DNA of 64,000 bases from Mugil cephalus (Eukaryota > Chordata > Actinopteri > Mugiliformes > Mugilidae): contig NC_061777.1 of NCBI RefSeq assembly GCF_022458985.1, positions 18,813,668-18,877,667 of the forward strand, in the 5' to 3' direction. The translations under genes were made by a program, and so were the position numbers. Below the pieces are notes generated by a model that made no database searches, was not told the origin of the DNA, and was given only the letters and a program-made list of their open reading frames with translations. Below, in pieces: positions 22,098-35,800 of this stretch. How positions within the stretch are numbered: the first letter of the stretch is position 1; each line of letters opens with the position of its first letter.

Positions 22098-23856
22098 TTT
22101 ATTCGCTGTGGAAATAATAACGCCATAAATCAATACACTGACTCTGGAACATTCGGAATAAAACAATTTATTTGTTACAAACATATAAAAATGACAAAAA
22201 CAACCAGGTGGCAAGATATAAAAGTTTCCATTTTGTACAAAGTTTCCAAAGCCATGGTCAGAAATGCATACTCACTCCACATGAGGATCTTAATCTGGGG
22301 TATTTAAGTAAATATAATACAAGCTGTGACTCTTCCCAAAGTATAGCTAAAAAGATACTCTTCAAATTTGTTTGTCAGGTGACGTATAAAAACTGTCTGT
22401 CGTATGTCAGTTAAAAAAACAAAACACATACGGGCACAAAATTCATAACAGACTGGTGATTCATACACTGAATCAGAAGTTGATGACACATTCACAGTGT
22501 TGCCTTCACATCAGCGATGTGAAATGTAAACATTGTTGCATAACTCACCTCAATAAATATACAGACATATTCATAACGTGAGCATAACTTATATAAAAAA
22601 AAGGTTTACAATAACTTTTAATCCTCTGATCAGTTCTGATTAGCTCAACCTTTAAACTTTATGACAAAAATAAGGCAAAAAAATATTTTCCCTGTGTTTC
22701 TTATCAAGTTCTGCTCTCTGCGTTATTCAATCACAGAGTTAAGGTCAGACCGATTCAGGTGGAGTAAAGTAGCATTTGTTCGTCCGATGAAGTGATGACG
22801 AGGAATATACAACAGCAGGACTCTTTCATTTTAAACTATATATAGACATCTGTACATTTTCAACAGACACTGGGAGGCTACAGGGGAATGTTAACGGGAC
22901 AGACATGTGGACATGAAGTGATTTCAGGCAGCAGGTAAATCACGGCAGCATAACAGCAAATTATTCTTTTAAATAAAGTGAACTTGTTTTGGGAGTTATG
23001 AAATTTGAGGAAGCTTCTGTGTGAACTTACAGTCGTCAGAGTGTCGTCTCTAAGAACTACTGTTATAAAATGTCATATTAACAGGGAGATGGTAGTGAAA
23101 ATGCTTCGAGCACTGTTTGATTGGCATCACAGGCAACATTACAGACACACAGAGCTACATAATTGTCATTAGCATCCCTTAATTACTAGGGGTGAGTCTC
23201 GGATGCAACAGACATTAATCTTCATTATGTAGCATGCTGCTGCTATCACAAACGAAGTCTTTCTCAACACTCTCTACTGTCAACCTTTCCTAGTTTCCAC
23301 AAGCATTTCATTCCTTTGCGCCTGATTGTCAAGGTTCAAAAATGCACCAAAATACAGTTGCACAGGCTTCTTAGAAAAATAAAAAATAAATAAATCCATC
23401 TCAGATTCATTATGACAAACTCAGTGGAACAAATATGAGAAAGAACGCGTCATCTGAAAACACCCCAGAAGATGCAATGTCACATCTGATGGCGTAAAGT
23501 AGTACCGTCTCTTTAAATGTCTTAACTTTAACTTCCTGTAACGGGATAAAAACTTTAAACATGACACAGTGTCAGTGAGGTGTGTCTGTTCAGAACCACA
23601 GTGCTGTCATCTCTCCATTAGAACTGCTATTTGGTATCTGTCTTGGATCCACCTGTCAAAGAGAAAGAGAGAAGGCATTATAGAACGGTCCTCAATGAGC
23701 AAAACTAAGAATTATAACTTGATGTTGGCATGCAGAAATTCACAGTATTCACAGCAGCAGGCAAGAACGGGATGCAAGCGGGCGAGTAGGGAGAGGTGGA
23801 AAAAAGGAGGAGAGAGGTGAGAGGGCAGTCGGAGCGACGGACCGAGTTGGGGGCTG
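22098..23856 (-). other. igsf9a: igsf9a 3'UTR
   Basis: Non-coding sequence follows the igsf9a stop codon (23859-23857). Candidate - strand polyadenylation signals (TTTATT on +) lie at 22167-22172 and 22098-22103, giving a 3'UTR of about 1.7 kb. It is AT-rich without a long ORF. The exact end is not visible from sequence alone. Confidence 0.5.
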
Positions 23857-26800
23857 CTAGAGAAGTGCCGAGCTGGAGTCAGAGTCTGAATCGTGACCGG
23901 GGGTGAGGCAGGGCTCACGGGAACAGACGGATTCCTGAGCCCGCCTGTACTCTTGATACTCCAGGCGGAGAGCGTTGAAGCGTGCTTCGCTTAGGGAGCG
24001 GCTGTAGCGGCAGCGGGGTGGGTTGAAAACTGGCGGGCTGACTGAGGGAGACGGGCCTGAGGGGTGCATCGGGGACAGGAGATGTGTGGGTGGGTATGTC
24101 ATGGGACAAGCTCAAAATAATCACATCACATGGGATGACCACATGCAGTACCATCACATCAGGCATTACACTCACAATGATACATGCAACAGTTAAGACA
24201 CGGTGGGAATATAAAAGGAATGATTACCTTTCTGTCTCTGGTCCTGGAGGCCAACGGCTTGATCAGACCTAAGTTCCCCTCTGCCTCTCCGATCACCCGT
24301 TTGTGGCTGATCAAACTGTGTGGCCTCCAGGACCTCCGAGTCCACACAGGCATCAGCAGAGTCCCACTCATAACTCTCATCTACTGATGTGTTCCTTCTA
24401 ACGGGATACATAAAACAACCGGTCAGATAACAGTGAGATCATAAGAAACAACAAAAAAATATATATATTTTGGCAACATGAATAAAGCTCTTTCCACCAG
24501 GAGGACACTCCAGTGTGTTTGTTATTCCAGGTGTGGTGGTGGTGGTGGTGGTGGTGGTGTTTCACCTTTTCGCTCTTCTCTCAGGATGCTCCATCTCAGC
24601 TCTGTGCCGCTCGTTTTCCTCTGTGGTTTCCGGGGAGCTGAGCAGAGTGGGAGTGACGGACAGAGACTGTCTGAAGAGACCAGCGCTACCTCTGCCGCTG
24701 CTCTGACTGGCGTAACTGGCCCTACCCCCATCCCTGACCTCCCGCATCTCTGTTTCCCCTCCCCTCCCCATCATCCTGTCTGGCTGCCTGTAGCTCTCCA
24801 CCTCTCTGGGCGGGAAGGGGGCATAGTAAGGTGAGGGCCAGCTAATGCCCCTGGGCAGGTAGGACCTCGGAGGGCCTCTCCTGGCGTCCACGGGTCTCGG
24901 GCTTTCCCGTCTCGACCCTGGCCAGTGCTGGTAATAGGGGACAGGGATGGAGGAGGGCATGGGGATGTATTTATGCTGCGCAGACCTCAGAGTTTCGTGG
25001 TAGGAGGGAGACCACCTGGAGGACTCTGGGAAAACGGCGGCTTGCCGTCGAGGATCAGACGGTTCTAGCAGGGGGGAGGTTGATGTTGGTCTGGGTGGGT
25101 ACATAGGGGTGAGGTAGGAAGGACTGGCTAAAGGTCTTTGTAGGTGATGAGGCCTCTCCATGCTCTCCATGCTGGGGCGCCTGAATGGGACATACTCCCT
25201 CCAGGAAGGGCCTGGCCTGGGGAAGGAAGCTGGCGTGCGGCCCAAACTGTAAGATTTCACTCTGACATCTGGGTTTGGGAACTCGTCCCAGTAGCACCTT
25301 TCAGATATATAAGTCCTCGGGGTCTCAAAGTGCTCCCACCTCTGCGAGCCTAAGCTGATGGATTTCTTTAGGAAAGGCTGAGGCTGCCCCATGCCTGAGA
25401 GGGTCCGACAAGGGCCTATGCTTAAGGATTTCCTTAAAAATGGCACAGGCGCTTGAGTTATTCGCGATGCAATGTTATTAGCTCTGCTGCCCTGAGAAGC
25501 ATGTCTTTGGGATTGCTCGGAGGAAAGCTCACTGTTGTCTACAAAACTGTGTGTGTGTTTCGACACTATGTCCGCCATGCCTTTAGCTGCGCTGAACAAG
25601 GTGTGAGCCGACCTGGATCCAAGTCTGGATTCAGGCATGTCTGGGTTTTTATGCCCAACTCGAATTTGTGTTTTTTCATCATGCAGCTGCTTGCTAGTTT
25701 TTTCTGGACCGGGTGAAAATGGTCTTTCGTCGTCAGGAAATCGTACTCTAGCTTCAGCATGGAGGGAACGTTGGCAGCCTTGTTTTTTACTAGCACCTAG
25801 GCTGACTTCTGCAGCACCCGCGAGGCGAGCCTGATCGAAGGAAAGCTCTTGTTTTGAACCAGGTTCCTGGTTTTTCTGAACGTGAACCTCCCAGTTTTTA
25901 GGAACAACATCAGGCTTAGCCACCACAGAGTTATCTGGCTTCAGCTGTGAACTTTGTCCAGAGGTGCCTGTTACTTCAGCTTCTTCAACCGGTTCATCTA
26001 CGCTCATTTCGATGAAGCCTGGAAGACTGAGGTATTCGAGAATTGCACTTGTCTGTAGTGGGGACACACTGGGCGAGGGTGCTGCAGGTTTTTCCTTGAA
26101 GGAGTCAGACATTCTGGGGACCAAAAATTGAGACTGGTCACCGTTATCTTCTTCAACAAGAGTTAAGGTGGTGATAGGACTCGGACTGTCAGAGAAAAGA
26201 CACCGGTCACTCCTCCTGGATCGTGTGCGGACGCCTTCTCTCTCTAACTCAGGGTAAAACCCTGAACTTCGTCGGCCGTCCTGAGTCTCACTCTTTCTTG
26301 TCTCTCTATCTTTGGCCTTTGCCCCCACTTCATGATGTTCATAGGGTAAGGTAGAATAACTAGAGGGGCTGGGATGCCTTGTGGCCATGGGGTCTACGTC
26401 TGCAGTTCTTTCAGGCTGATTATATTGTGCAGAAGCTGAACTTTTAGGTCTCTCGTCAGGACTTCTGGCAGATGAATCCCAGGGCTGAGTGCTTGTGTAA
26501 GCATACGAATGTCTGGACCTTGAAGCAACACCTCCACCCTGTGTCTTTTCTGTTAACCCCTGGTCAGTGATAGCTGTCACGCACATGTCAGACGTTCTCT
26601 GAGGACTCAATGACCTGGCTCTGTCTGGTGTTTCTAAACACAGACCTGGGGTTTCAGTGGTGACGTCAGGGGACAGCATGGGGAGGGAGGTGTTCTGGGT
26701 GACTGGAGAGCGCGATGAATCAATAGCAAGAGAGTCTTGTGTGGCTTCTCTACATGTGCGGGGATGTGGTGACCTGGGCGACGTGGCCTCCCGAGGACTC

Positions 26801-29800
26801 TGCACAGGAATGAGGCTGGTGATGGATGAAACGGGGCTAATGTCCCATTGTATGCGAGACGTAGGGAGCCGGTCCATGGGACTGCTGGTGCTGCCAAAGT
26901 AGCACGCCTTCCTATATTCAGATACCCGACTTGTCTGACCTGAGGACCTGTGTTTCTGTCTTATATTAACATCTAACGGCTTCCAAACAGGCTCCTCCTC
27001 TGACTTGGGTGAATCCCTTTGAGGGCTTTGTGTTGTTTTACACTTATGCTCATCTCTCCCACGACTGCGGCTTCTTTGATCGGCCGTGTAGATCTTCAAC
27101 TCTCTCTCCATTTCTTCCCTCTCTTTCGCTAACTGGACACACTTGTTAATACTGTCCCTGTCCAACCCACTGTCAAGTTGTGAGACCAGGGTGCTGTTAT
27201 CAGTCAACTGACTCTCCATCGGCTGGTAGCCTGAATGGTGTGCTCTCTCTCTGTCTCTATCCACGAGCTTTGTTCTTCTCCCCAAACTGGGGAAAAGGTC
27301 TTCAGCGTGGCCTGGCATGCGATGCCTCCTCAGAGAATCACTGGGCTTTTTCTCACTGTTGTCCGAATAAAAGCTGGCTCTTTCCAAAAGAGCCTCTGAG
27401 CCTTGCTCATCGTCCGAATAAAAGCAGCCGTGACGGGAGAAGTTTCTGGCCATGGCCCGCACTCTTCCAGGGGAAGAAGGAGGCCTGCTCAGCTCTGGGA
27501 CGTCCACGGTGAGAGGAGAATCCTTCCTCTCATCCTTATCTGAGCTCAAAATGCTTGACTTCGGAGAGTCCCGGAACGATGTCCTGGCGCTCCCTGAGCC
27601 ACTAGCCCCACCGTTGCTTTGCAGGACGTCCTTTTTCGCAGTTTTCCTATTGGAAGGACTGGAACCCTCTGGCAGTGGCTGGACAATGAAGCGGCCATCT
27701 GGGCCTCTGGAAATGGACTCCAGAGCAGTTGGTGAGGGCGCCTGTGACCCCAGGTGACTCTCAAAGAGTGTGTAATGAGGTGGTGGAGACGAGTTGGACA
27801 AGAGCTGCTTCCGCTGGTCGTGGTATTCCCCACGGCTGCCTTTCTCAAAGGAGGATCGGTCAGACTGTGAGGACGAGTTGTTGGGAAAGAAGGGAAGCGG
27901 TGGACAAAGCTTCAACTTCAGGACACTGTCTGGGCTGCGAGGAGGTGAGCGAGATCTGAGAAATGCATAGATGGGGAAAAACAGCTCAAATTAAATGGAG
28001 TTTGTAACTTTACTGTATGTGAAACAGGTGAAAAAGCTCATTTCAAATATCAAATAACAAATAAATCAACTTTTTGTTTCAGAGTGTGAGAATGAAGCTT
28101 TTCGCATTAATATTAAGCATAAATTCCTTTAGAAATAAGATATTTCATTGTTTATGAATTATTACAATCAATGTATGAAACAAGCAATGAGACTTACTCT
28201 TCAGAAGTGCTCTTCTGGAAGGCAGACGGTAGATCTATGACAATGTAAGAATGGAATAAAATGGGTGAACAACTCCAATCATTCATATAACTTTAGAAAA
28301 AGAAGTGAAGGCAAAACATGGCCCACCTCGTCTTCTCTGTTTGCGTCTACGCTGCCGGCGTTGACTCATGTAGCAGGCTGTCACCAACGAGAGGATGATG
28401 GCAACAAAGAGGAAGCACACTCCTGCCAACACACCGGCTAACAGCGGCTCAGGTATGACCTCCAGGAAACTGGGACGTAGGGGGTAAATCTCCATCCCTG
28501 TAATCACACCCGGGTCAGTAGCTGCTAACGGCTGCTGCTCATGTCATTTTAAGTTAAACAAAGCTAATCACTCACCTGCAGTGGATATATTGACGGACTC
28601 GCTCGGTTCACTGAGTACTTTGTTGCTGCGAGACATCAACCTCAGATCATATGTAGAGTCCTGAGAGAAGGACAGATTAAGGGTTTGATGTATATATAAA
28701 CCAACATGCTTGGAAAGTGCAGAGGCCAATTTAAAGTATCTACAAAACCTTACCCTAAGCAGTCCTTGTACAAGTATTTCACTCTGGTTGGCGTCGATAT
28801 TGCTGTTGAGGATGACCCACTGTCCCAGATCCCTGCGGGCCTGCAGCACATAACCCGTCAGTGAAGACAACAGGACGTGAGGAGGCATCCACTGGAGGAC
28901 AACTCCTTGTCCAGTCCGGTTGGCTGACAGGAGTGTTGGAGGATCCGGGATTGGGGGAGAGGTGACAACTGTAGGTACTTCTGTTGGCACAGCTGGTAAG
29001 AAAGCCCAAGATAAGTTCACACTGATACATATTCAAAGCAAAACAGAATTATAATCAAAACGGGACACATGTCCATTTCGACAAACCTTGTGTTCGCACA
29101 GATACGATTTCACTAAAAGGTCCAGAGCCAAGTTTATTCTGAGGTAGGACGCTGAACTGATAGCCGGTGCCAGCAATTAGCCCCGTCACCAGCAGGTAGT
29201 TTTTGGATGTTGGCACAGGCAAAGACGCCCATTCATGTTTCCCCCTGGACGCCTGCTTGACCCTGAAAAAAATCACAAAAGCCAAAATGAAGACATAGTA
29301 TGTGAGTCATGTTGGTAGGTGAGAACGGATTGTTTGACACTGACCATACAGTGAACTTCTGGGTGAATCCACCATCGAAGCCAGGCACCCAGGACACGTT
29401 CGCCTGGTTCATCTCTGTAGTGACTGACACTGAGGATGCAACGTGAGGACTAGTGCCTGAGAAACAGAAAACAAAACACTTTAAATTTTAACTGTTGACA
29501 ATAGACCCAAAGACATTCAATTTCAGGGGCTGACCCACTCACCCAGCACAGTGACCACAGTGCCTGTACTGACAGTCGCCACACGATTAGTGGCCAAGCA
29601 CTCCCAGCCCCCATGGTGATCTTTGCTGAGGGGCTGCAGCAGGAGGGAGCCGTTAGCCAACACAGCGTACGGCGAACGTGGAGTAGGGCCAATCTGTGAG
29701 GAAGCACAGCAACAGGTTATAATGAGGGATCAGTCAGGCATATCGCCATAGCTCCTCTGTCCTGCTCTCCTGTACCTTGCTCCAGGTTATGTTTGGAGGA

Positions 29801-32800
29801 GGGTCTCCGACGGCTTCACAAGGGATGATCAACTCTCGGCCCACCTCTTGGAGATACTCGGGCCGGGGAGGCACTCGGAATGACGGTGGGTCCTAGAGGA
29901 GGGAGAGACACTTTTCACTTGTGCCCGTGAATATGTGTACGTACACATAGGTAGTTCTCTGTAAATAAAGAGAGTTGAGTTCAGAACACTTTACCTTTAA
30001 AATGACCTGGGTGGGTGTAGACTGACCCATGGTGCCATAACTGTTGTAGGCCGTACATGTGTACATGCCCACAGCGTTGTCATTGGCTGTAGCTATGAAA
30101 ACAGAGCCCTCCGAGTTCACCATCCAACCTGGAAACTGGACAGGGAAAAGGACAAAACAGATAAACACATTAGCCAGGTTTACATGGAGACTTTTCTCTC
30201 ATTACGATTGAAGGTTTCAGATCAACTGTTTACATGTGAGGTGATCTATTCTGATCTGATGTTTACATGTACGTCTACTTTTAATTAGAACGGCCGTTTT
30301 ACAGACGTGTGACATGCGCAGATCAATGAAAACAACCCTAATTAGCAGTAGTTGCTATTGTTTTTACATTTTTACTTATTTTTATATTAAAACAAAAGCT
30401 TGATTCGGAAAGTGTGTGGGGTCATATCCACTTTTGCTATTGTGTTAGCCTTATTGTAGCCGGTCTTCAAGGTTTCCTAGGTTTCCTAGCTGTTCCAAAT
30501 TTGTTCCACTCTTCGGTCTATCCCGGCTTCAATGAATTGTTGTTGGACCTTTATAAACAGTTCAGTATTTTTCTGCTGTCTAAGCGTGTGATAATGTCTA
30601 GCTCTTTCAGAGCTGTTATTAAAAGTAAACTCTCCTTGGCACCGCACACCCGGTTGAGGAGACGCCCCTCGAATTTACGTCAAGACAGAGCATGTGCAGA
30701 CAGAACGGAGCCTAACTTCGTTCTGATTCACCATTTACATGACTTTCGATTGACAAAAGGAATATGTTGTTTGGGCCTGTTTATTCTGCTTGGAGGTGTT
30801 TATATGGAGCATTTTCATTCGGTCTGGGCTCAGGGTTTAGTAATCTCCGCTCGCTGATATAATTTATTTCCATGTCCACAACTTACATTATCAGGATTCA
30901 GATCGTTCCCGTCTTTGGTCCAGTTGACATACAGCACAGGAGGATCAGCCTGGACGGGGCAAACAATGACTCCCTCCATGCCCGCAGGCAAATATGTTTC
31001 CCGTGGCATTCGGCCAATGCGTGCAGGATCTAAGATGAAGGAAGAAGAATTAATCAGTGTGAAGTAAAGGTTCTTGGGCAGGACATGCTGGGAAATGCAA
31101 CTAATCACTGCAACCCGGACCAGCAGGGTTACCAACGAAGCAGGAGAACAATCTGAATGTTGTTTCACCAACTAACGTTTCACTTTGAGATGTGCAGAGG
31201 CTGAAGGCGGCGTCAGTAACCCATTAGTTGGAATACAGGTGTAGTTCCCAGCATCTTCTGGGATGAGATTAGGAATAAGAAGTGTTCCATCTACCAAAAT
31301 CTTGACTCTGGACTTCAGCGACCTAAAAATAAAAGTCATGAAATTGACTCTGACACACAAACTGTTGTCTGCAGCAAGAAAATAACTTTATTTATAAAGG
31401 TTATTTAGCTGTACATGTAAGAAAATGACACTTTAATAACAGATGATGACCTCATGATATAATTGTCTTCTAATAATTTAGTTATAAGTTAATTGGAAAA
31501 ACACTGGATTTATTATTTTAAATATTGTACCTCGACATATATTCCAAATTGTGTCTGACTATTGTTTAACTATGCTTTAACTGCCATCACTGATATTTTG
31601 AAGACTCACTCAATATGGTAAACGTTCTGTCCTTGTTTCATCCACTCGTAGGTGAGGTTTGAAGGGTAGGCATCAGCCTGACACTGCAGGACTGCATCCT
31701 GGGTCATGTTGAGCGTGGTGTCCTCAGGGGAAATGATGATGATTGGAGGACCTTTTTGACAAAGTAGAAGAAAATGTAAAACATCCTAATTTGATATTAT
31801 GACTATGTCTACAATGCAGTCAGTGATGGATAGATCAGAGCTCAGTATTAAATCATTGCAAAGCAGGGAATGGACTGTAGGGGGCAGTATAGCCTACTTT
31901 AAAGTCAAGCCTCAACTGTTAGTTTCAGTATCACGGCAGGATAACACAAGATTTGGGGATGAGAAGACAATTTAATTTATCTTGAAAAAAATGTTATAGG
32001 AAAACTAGTGGTGTTACTCCTTTAAAAACATGAAAGCTGTGTGGATGATGGTGGCTGACAGTCCAACACTGACCTTTGACCTGCAGCTGCATATAGTGGG
32101 TCAGGTTCCCCTCTGAGTTGGACACGTGACATTTATACACTCCTGAAATATTTCTCGTGACGGAGGCCAGAGACAGAGTACCATTGAGCACCTGAAATGA
32201 GGCGAAGGTTAAGAGTCAGAAGATCAAAGACAAAGAGAAAAGGTGGATTGAGGCCGCGAGGCGAGATGACAACAAAGCAGTTTCCTTCAAAGAAACATCA
32301 AAGCTACGACTCCTGCAGAAAATGCTAATTATGAAGTATTTAATTAGAATACTGCAAATACCATCTGTTAATCCTGCTCACTTTTATTTTTTCATGTTTC
32401 TCAATTGGGCTCTCATCTTTATGCCAGACAACCGTTGGTCGAGGGTTGCCATGGGCTCCACAGCTGAGAGTCAGCGAGTCCCCGAGCAGAACCTCCACAA
32501 AAGTCGGCGGTGTCTTAATAAACACGGGAGGAGCTGGAAGAAAGACAGAGCAAGTGGAAGCATTATTTTTATTTATAAGCTCCAATGGGAAATAGAACTC
32601 AACCAGAGCAACTTTAAATTGGACAAATTCTCACAAATCCACATAAATAGCTTCGGAGTGATTTACTGTGGCTTAGAGCTGCAACCTGTACATTAGATCT
32701 CAGCGGCCACCGGTTTGATGCTTCTACTTGAGGAGATTAGCTGTTGGATATAAATTACATGCTGTTTCAATATATTACAAAAGTGACACTAAAACTAATA

Positions 32801-35800
32801 TCACTGAACAGAAGTAAATCCCACTGAAACTGCACTGACTGGCAGACACCGTTTTCTATTTTGTAGCACTTTTGCCAAACACTACCAACACTACCAGGGT
32901 TCATACTGAAAGAATCCATAAGCAATCATTGAATTGGAAAGTCCTTTGGGAACACTGTCAAAGAACAATGCTCTGTGCCAAGTTTGGTTTTGGAATAGAT
33001 TCATTTAGTGACCATGTATCCACATTAGCTTGACTCACTTCTTATCACAATATGAGTTTGGTAACACGCCATTTGGATTCCATTATGGGACATGCGTCAA
33101 CCAGTAAAGACAAAGAAATATCTCTACAAGCAACTGGCTTGTCTTACAACCAATCAGAGTCCTTTTGTTCAGGGACGCTGGTCTGGTTTCCAGGATATAT
33201 TCATAACATATCCATTACGTGCATGATGTAACGCTGGTATGTTCAAAGAAGGTGTCGTGTGTAACTTGATGCAGTCACTGTGGCTGTACTACAATCAGAT
33301 TAAATCACCACTTCACACTCACAGTGGACGGTGGGTTGAAATGCTTTGGGGGTTTAACCAGAGTCACGTTATTCTTAAAACAAACATCAGCTCACAGCAG
33401 GTGAAGCACAAACATAAGATGAGATCACCGTGTGCACAGAGCCAGAACACTTTCTGCCAGGGCCTTCAGAGCCAGAGCCACAGCCAGGCCCCATGCTGCA
33501 GCCGTTCTAAATACGGACGGCGCCGGCGATGAGCAACGAGAGGAGCGGCTCCCAATTCCCCAAAACCCTGCGGTGCTGCACCTGTGATGGAGAGAAAGGT
33601 CCACGTCCCGTTCCGAAAGTCGTCGGTCTTGCTGTCCAGGAGGAGGATGCGACATTCGAACCAGCCCTCGTCCTCCAGGGTCAGCCGTTCTAGCCGCAGA
33701 GAGGCACCCCGGGTCAGGGACACACGGCCTGTGGGGAGGAGGGGCGCACACAGGCAGACAGGCAGAGTCAGCACATGCAGGAAGGGGGCTTATCACGCAG
33801 GGGACACAGGCATCCCAGTGTCACAAAGGCCACAGTCAAAGTTACAGCCTTTCCACGAACAGACAAATCCGTGCGCGGTGTGAAGAAGCGCAGCTCTGAT
33901 GTTTGTTGAAAATAACAAACCACACAATTGAGATTTATGAAAACAGTGTGGGTGGACACAACATTTGCAGCTTGTGGATGAAACGTGAGTGGCCCTGAGT
34001 TGGAGTGCAAACGCATGAATCACTAAAGTGATGATTATAATGATCTACAAGATGACAGATGAAGATGGCGTCCTGTCATTTGGGGTTTGGTTGGAGGAGT
34101 GGAGAGCTGGGATGCCAGGAATACTTGAATGCAGCTTCATTAAATCACTAGAATAGAAAATGTTCGCAGCTTAAAAAGGAAATCAACAACAACAGTCCAA
34201 AGTAAAGTAAGACACCTGCTTTTGTTCGGTGGAGGAAATGGACAGAAGACAACAATGTGAGGCAGATGCACACTACGCACAAGTGTGTGAATGCCCTCAA
34301 ACACAGATGGACGAACAAGCGCGCGCACACATCTCACCACAACACACACCCAAAAACCCCACTCCCTCTTTCCTCCTCTCTGTACTTCTTACAACTCCTT
34401 GTCAGGCTTTGAAACTTGATCTGCTGGTTGCCTGGTGACTGCTGCCTGGTTTTCAGGGTATAACCCCCCCCCCCCTCCTTTTATTCGCTCTCTCAATGAA
34501 CTCTTTTTTTCGCCCTTCAATCTCAGGGCTTTAAACGGCAGGAGGATGCGTGTAGGAGGGGAAACACACACGTTGCTCATGCCAGGCTCGGCCGCAGCAG
34601 TTTGAAAGTAAACAGGAGAATGTGGGGAAGTTTTCCTGCGTTTCGTCATACTGGTTTGTTATTAACATGACGTGATCGTAACATGTCTCCTGAAAGTACA
34701 CCGATCAGTCGTTACATTATGACCACCATCCTAATATTGTGCAGGTCCCACTCCAAAACAGTGACTCATTAGAGAATGGACATGGGTCTTCTGACGTGTC
34801 CTGTGGTGTCAATGTTATTTACTTCACTACTGTTAGTGGTTTTAATGTTGTGGCTGATATGTGTATATAAATAATAAAGCACTGCAAAAGAAAATCATTT
34901 AATCTTTAGAGTAGCCTCGGGAGTTATTTACACCAGCTTAGACATCATGTATAAAAGGAGAACTTTCATGAATGTTCTGCAACCTTGACGCAACAACATG
35001 ACGAGAAACACAACTTACTCCCACATTTCACGGTGGTCTCCCTCCAGACAGCACAGACCGGGAGCAGAGCCTGAGAGCTCTGAAACTCACCTAACCTCTG
35101 TAGACGGCCTTAAGACAGGGTGAAACACACACTGAGAGTAAAGACGGGCAACAATAGGTAACAATTAACCCCACATTCCTGACCGGGGCTGTTGCCGTGT
35201 CTAATAGTCAGGTTTAATGATTTACTGACCTCTTAAACAACAGACACGCATTTGATGGGCCGCGCTCACTCAGAGGCTCCATAAAAAGAACGGCTCTGAT
35301 TCCAGGTCAGCATCTTTTAAACAACTGGGTTAGGCTCGGAGAGGGGAAAAGTGCAGGAGGCAGATGATAACAGGTGTGCAGACCACTTTAGGCCTTTTTC
35401 CTCTCTTATCTCACCGTGATGGCTCGTCCATTTCCTGCGCAACCTTTTCTGATCAGACGTGGAATTAACTAGTCGGCCTCAGCGCGCTCAGGAGGAAAAT
35501 AGTTCCACGTGCGACATCACACTCTTGAGCGTAATCCTCCTGTGAGTAAATGTTATGGGATGCTTAAAGATCACTGTGGCTGAAACTGCGGCCTGTGGAA
35601 ATCCCACTAACTTGAGCATGTGCACCGATCTCGGGGACTCAGGAGCACGTGGGTATGTATATGTGTTGATTTTCAAAATGCACCGAGTGCCCTGCCCCCT
35701 GGGTCAACACGGGGTTTTGGCTGCCGAAACACTTAACCCCTTCCCGTAGCCTCCCTCTTGTCCGTCGCTACAAAGAGGCGGCAGCCCCCCATTCCTCATT

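Noticed and set aside
24478-24834. 118-codon + strand ORF
   Set aside because: It is antisense to the igsf9a giant exon and the (GTG)n repeat.
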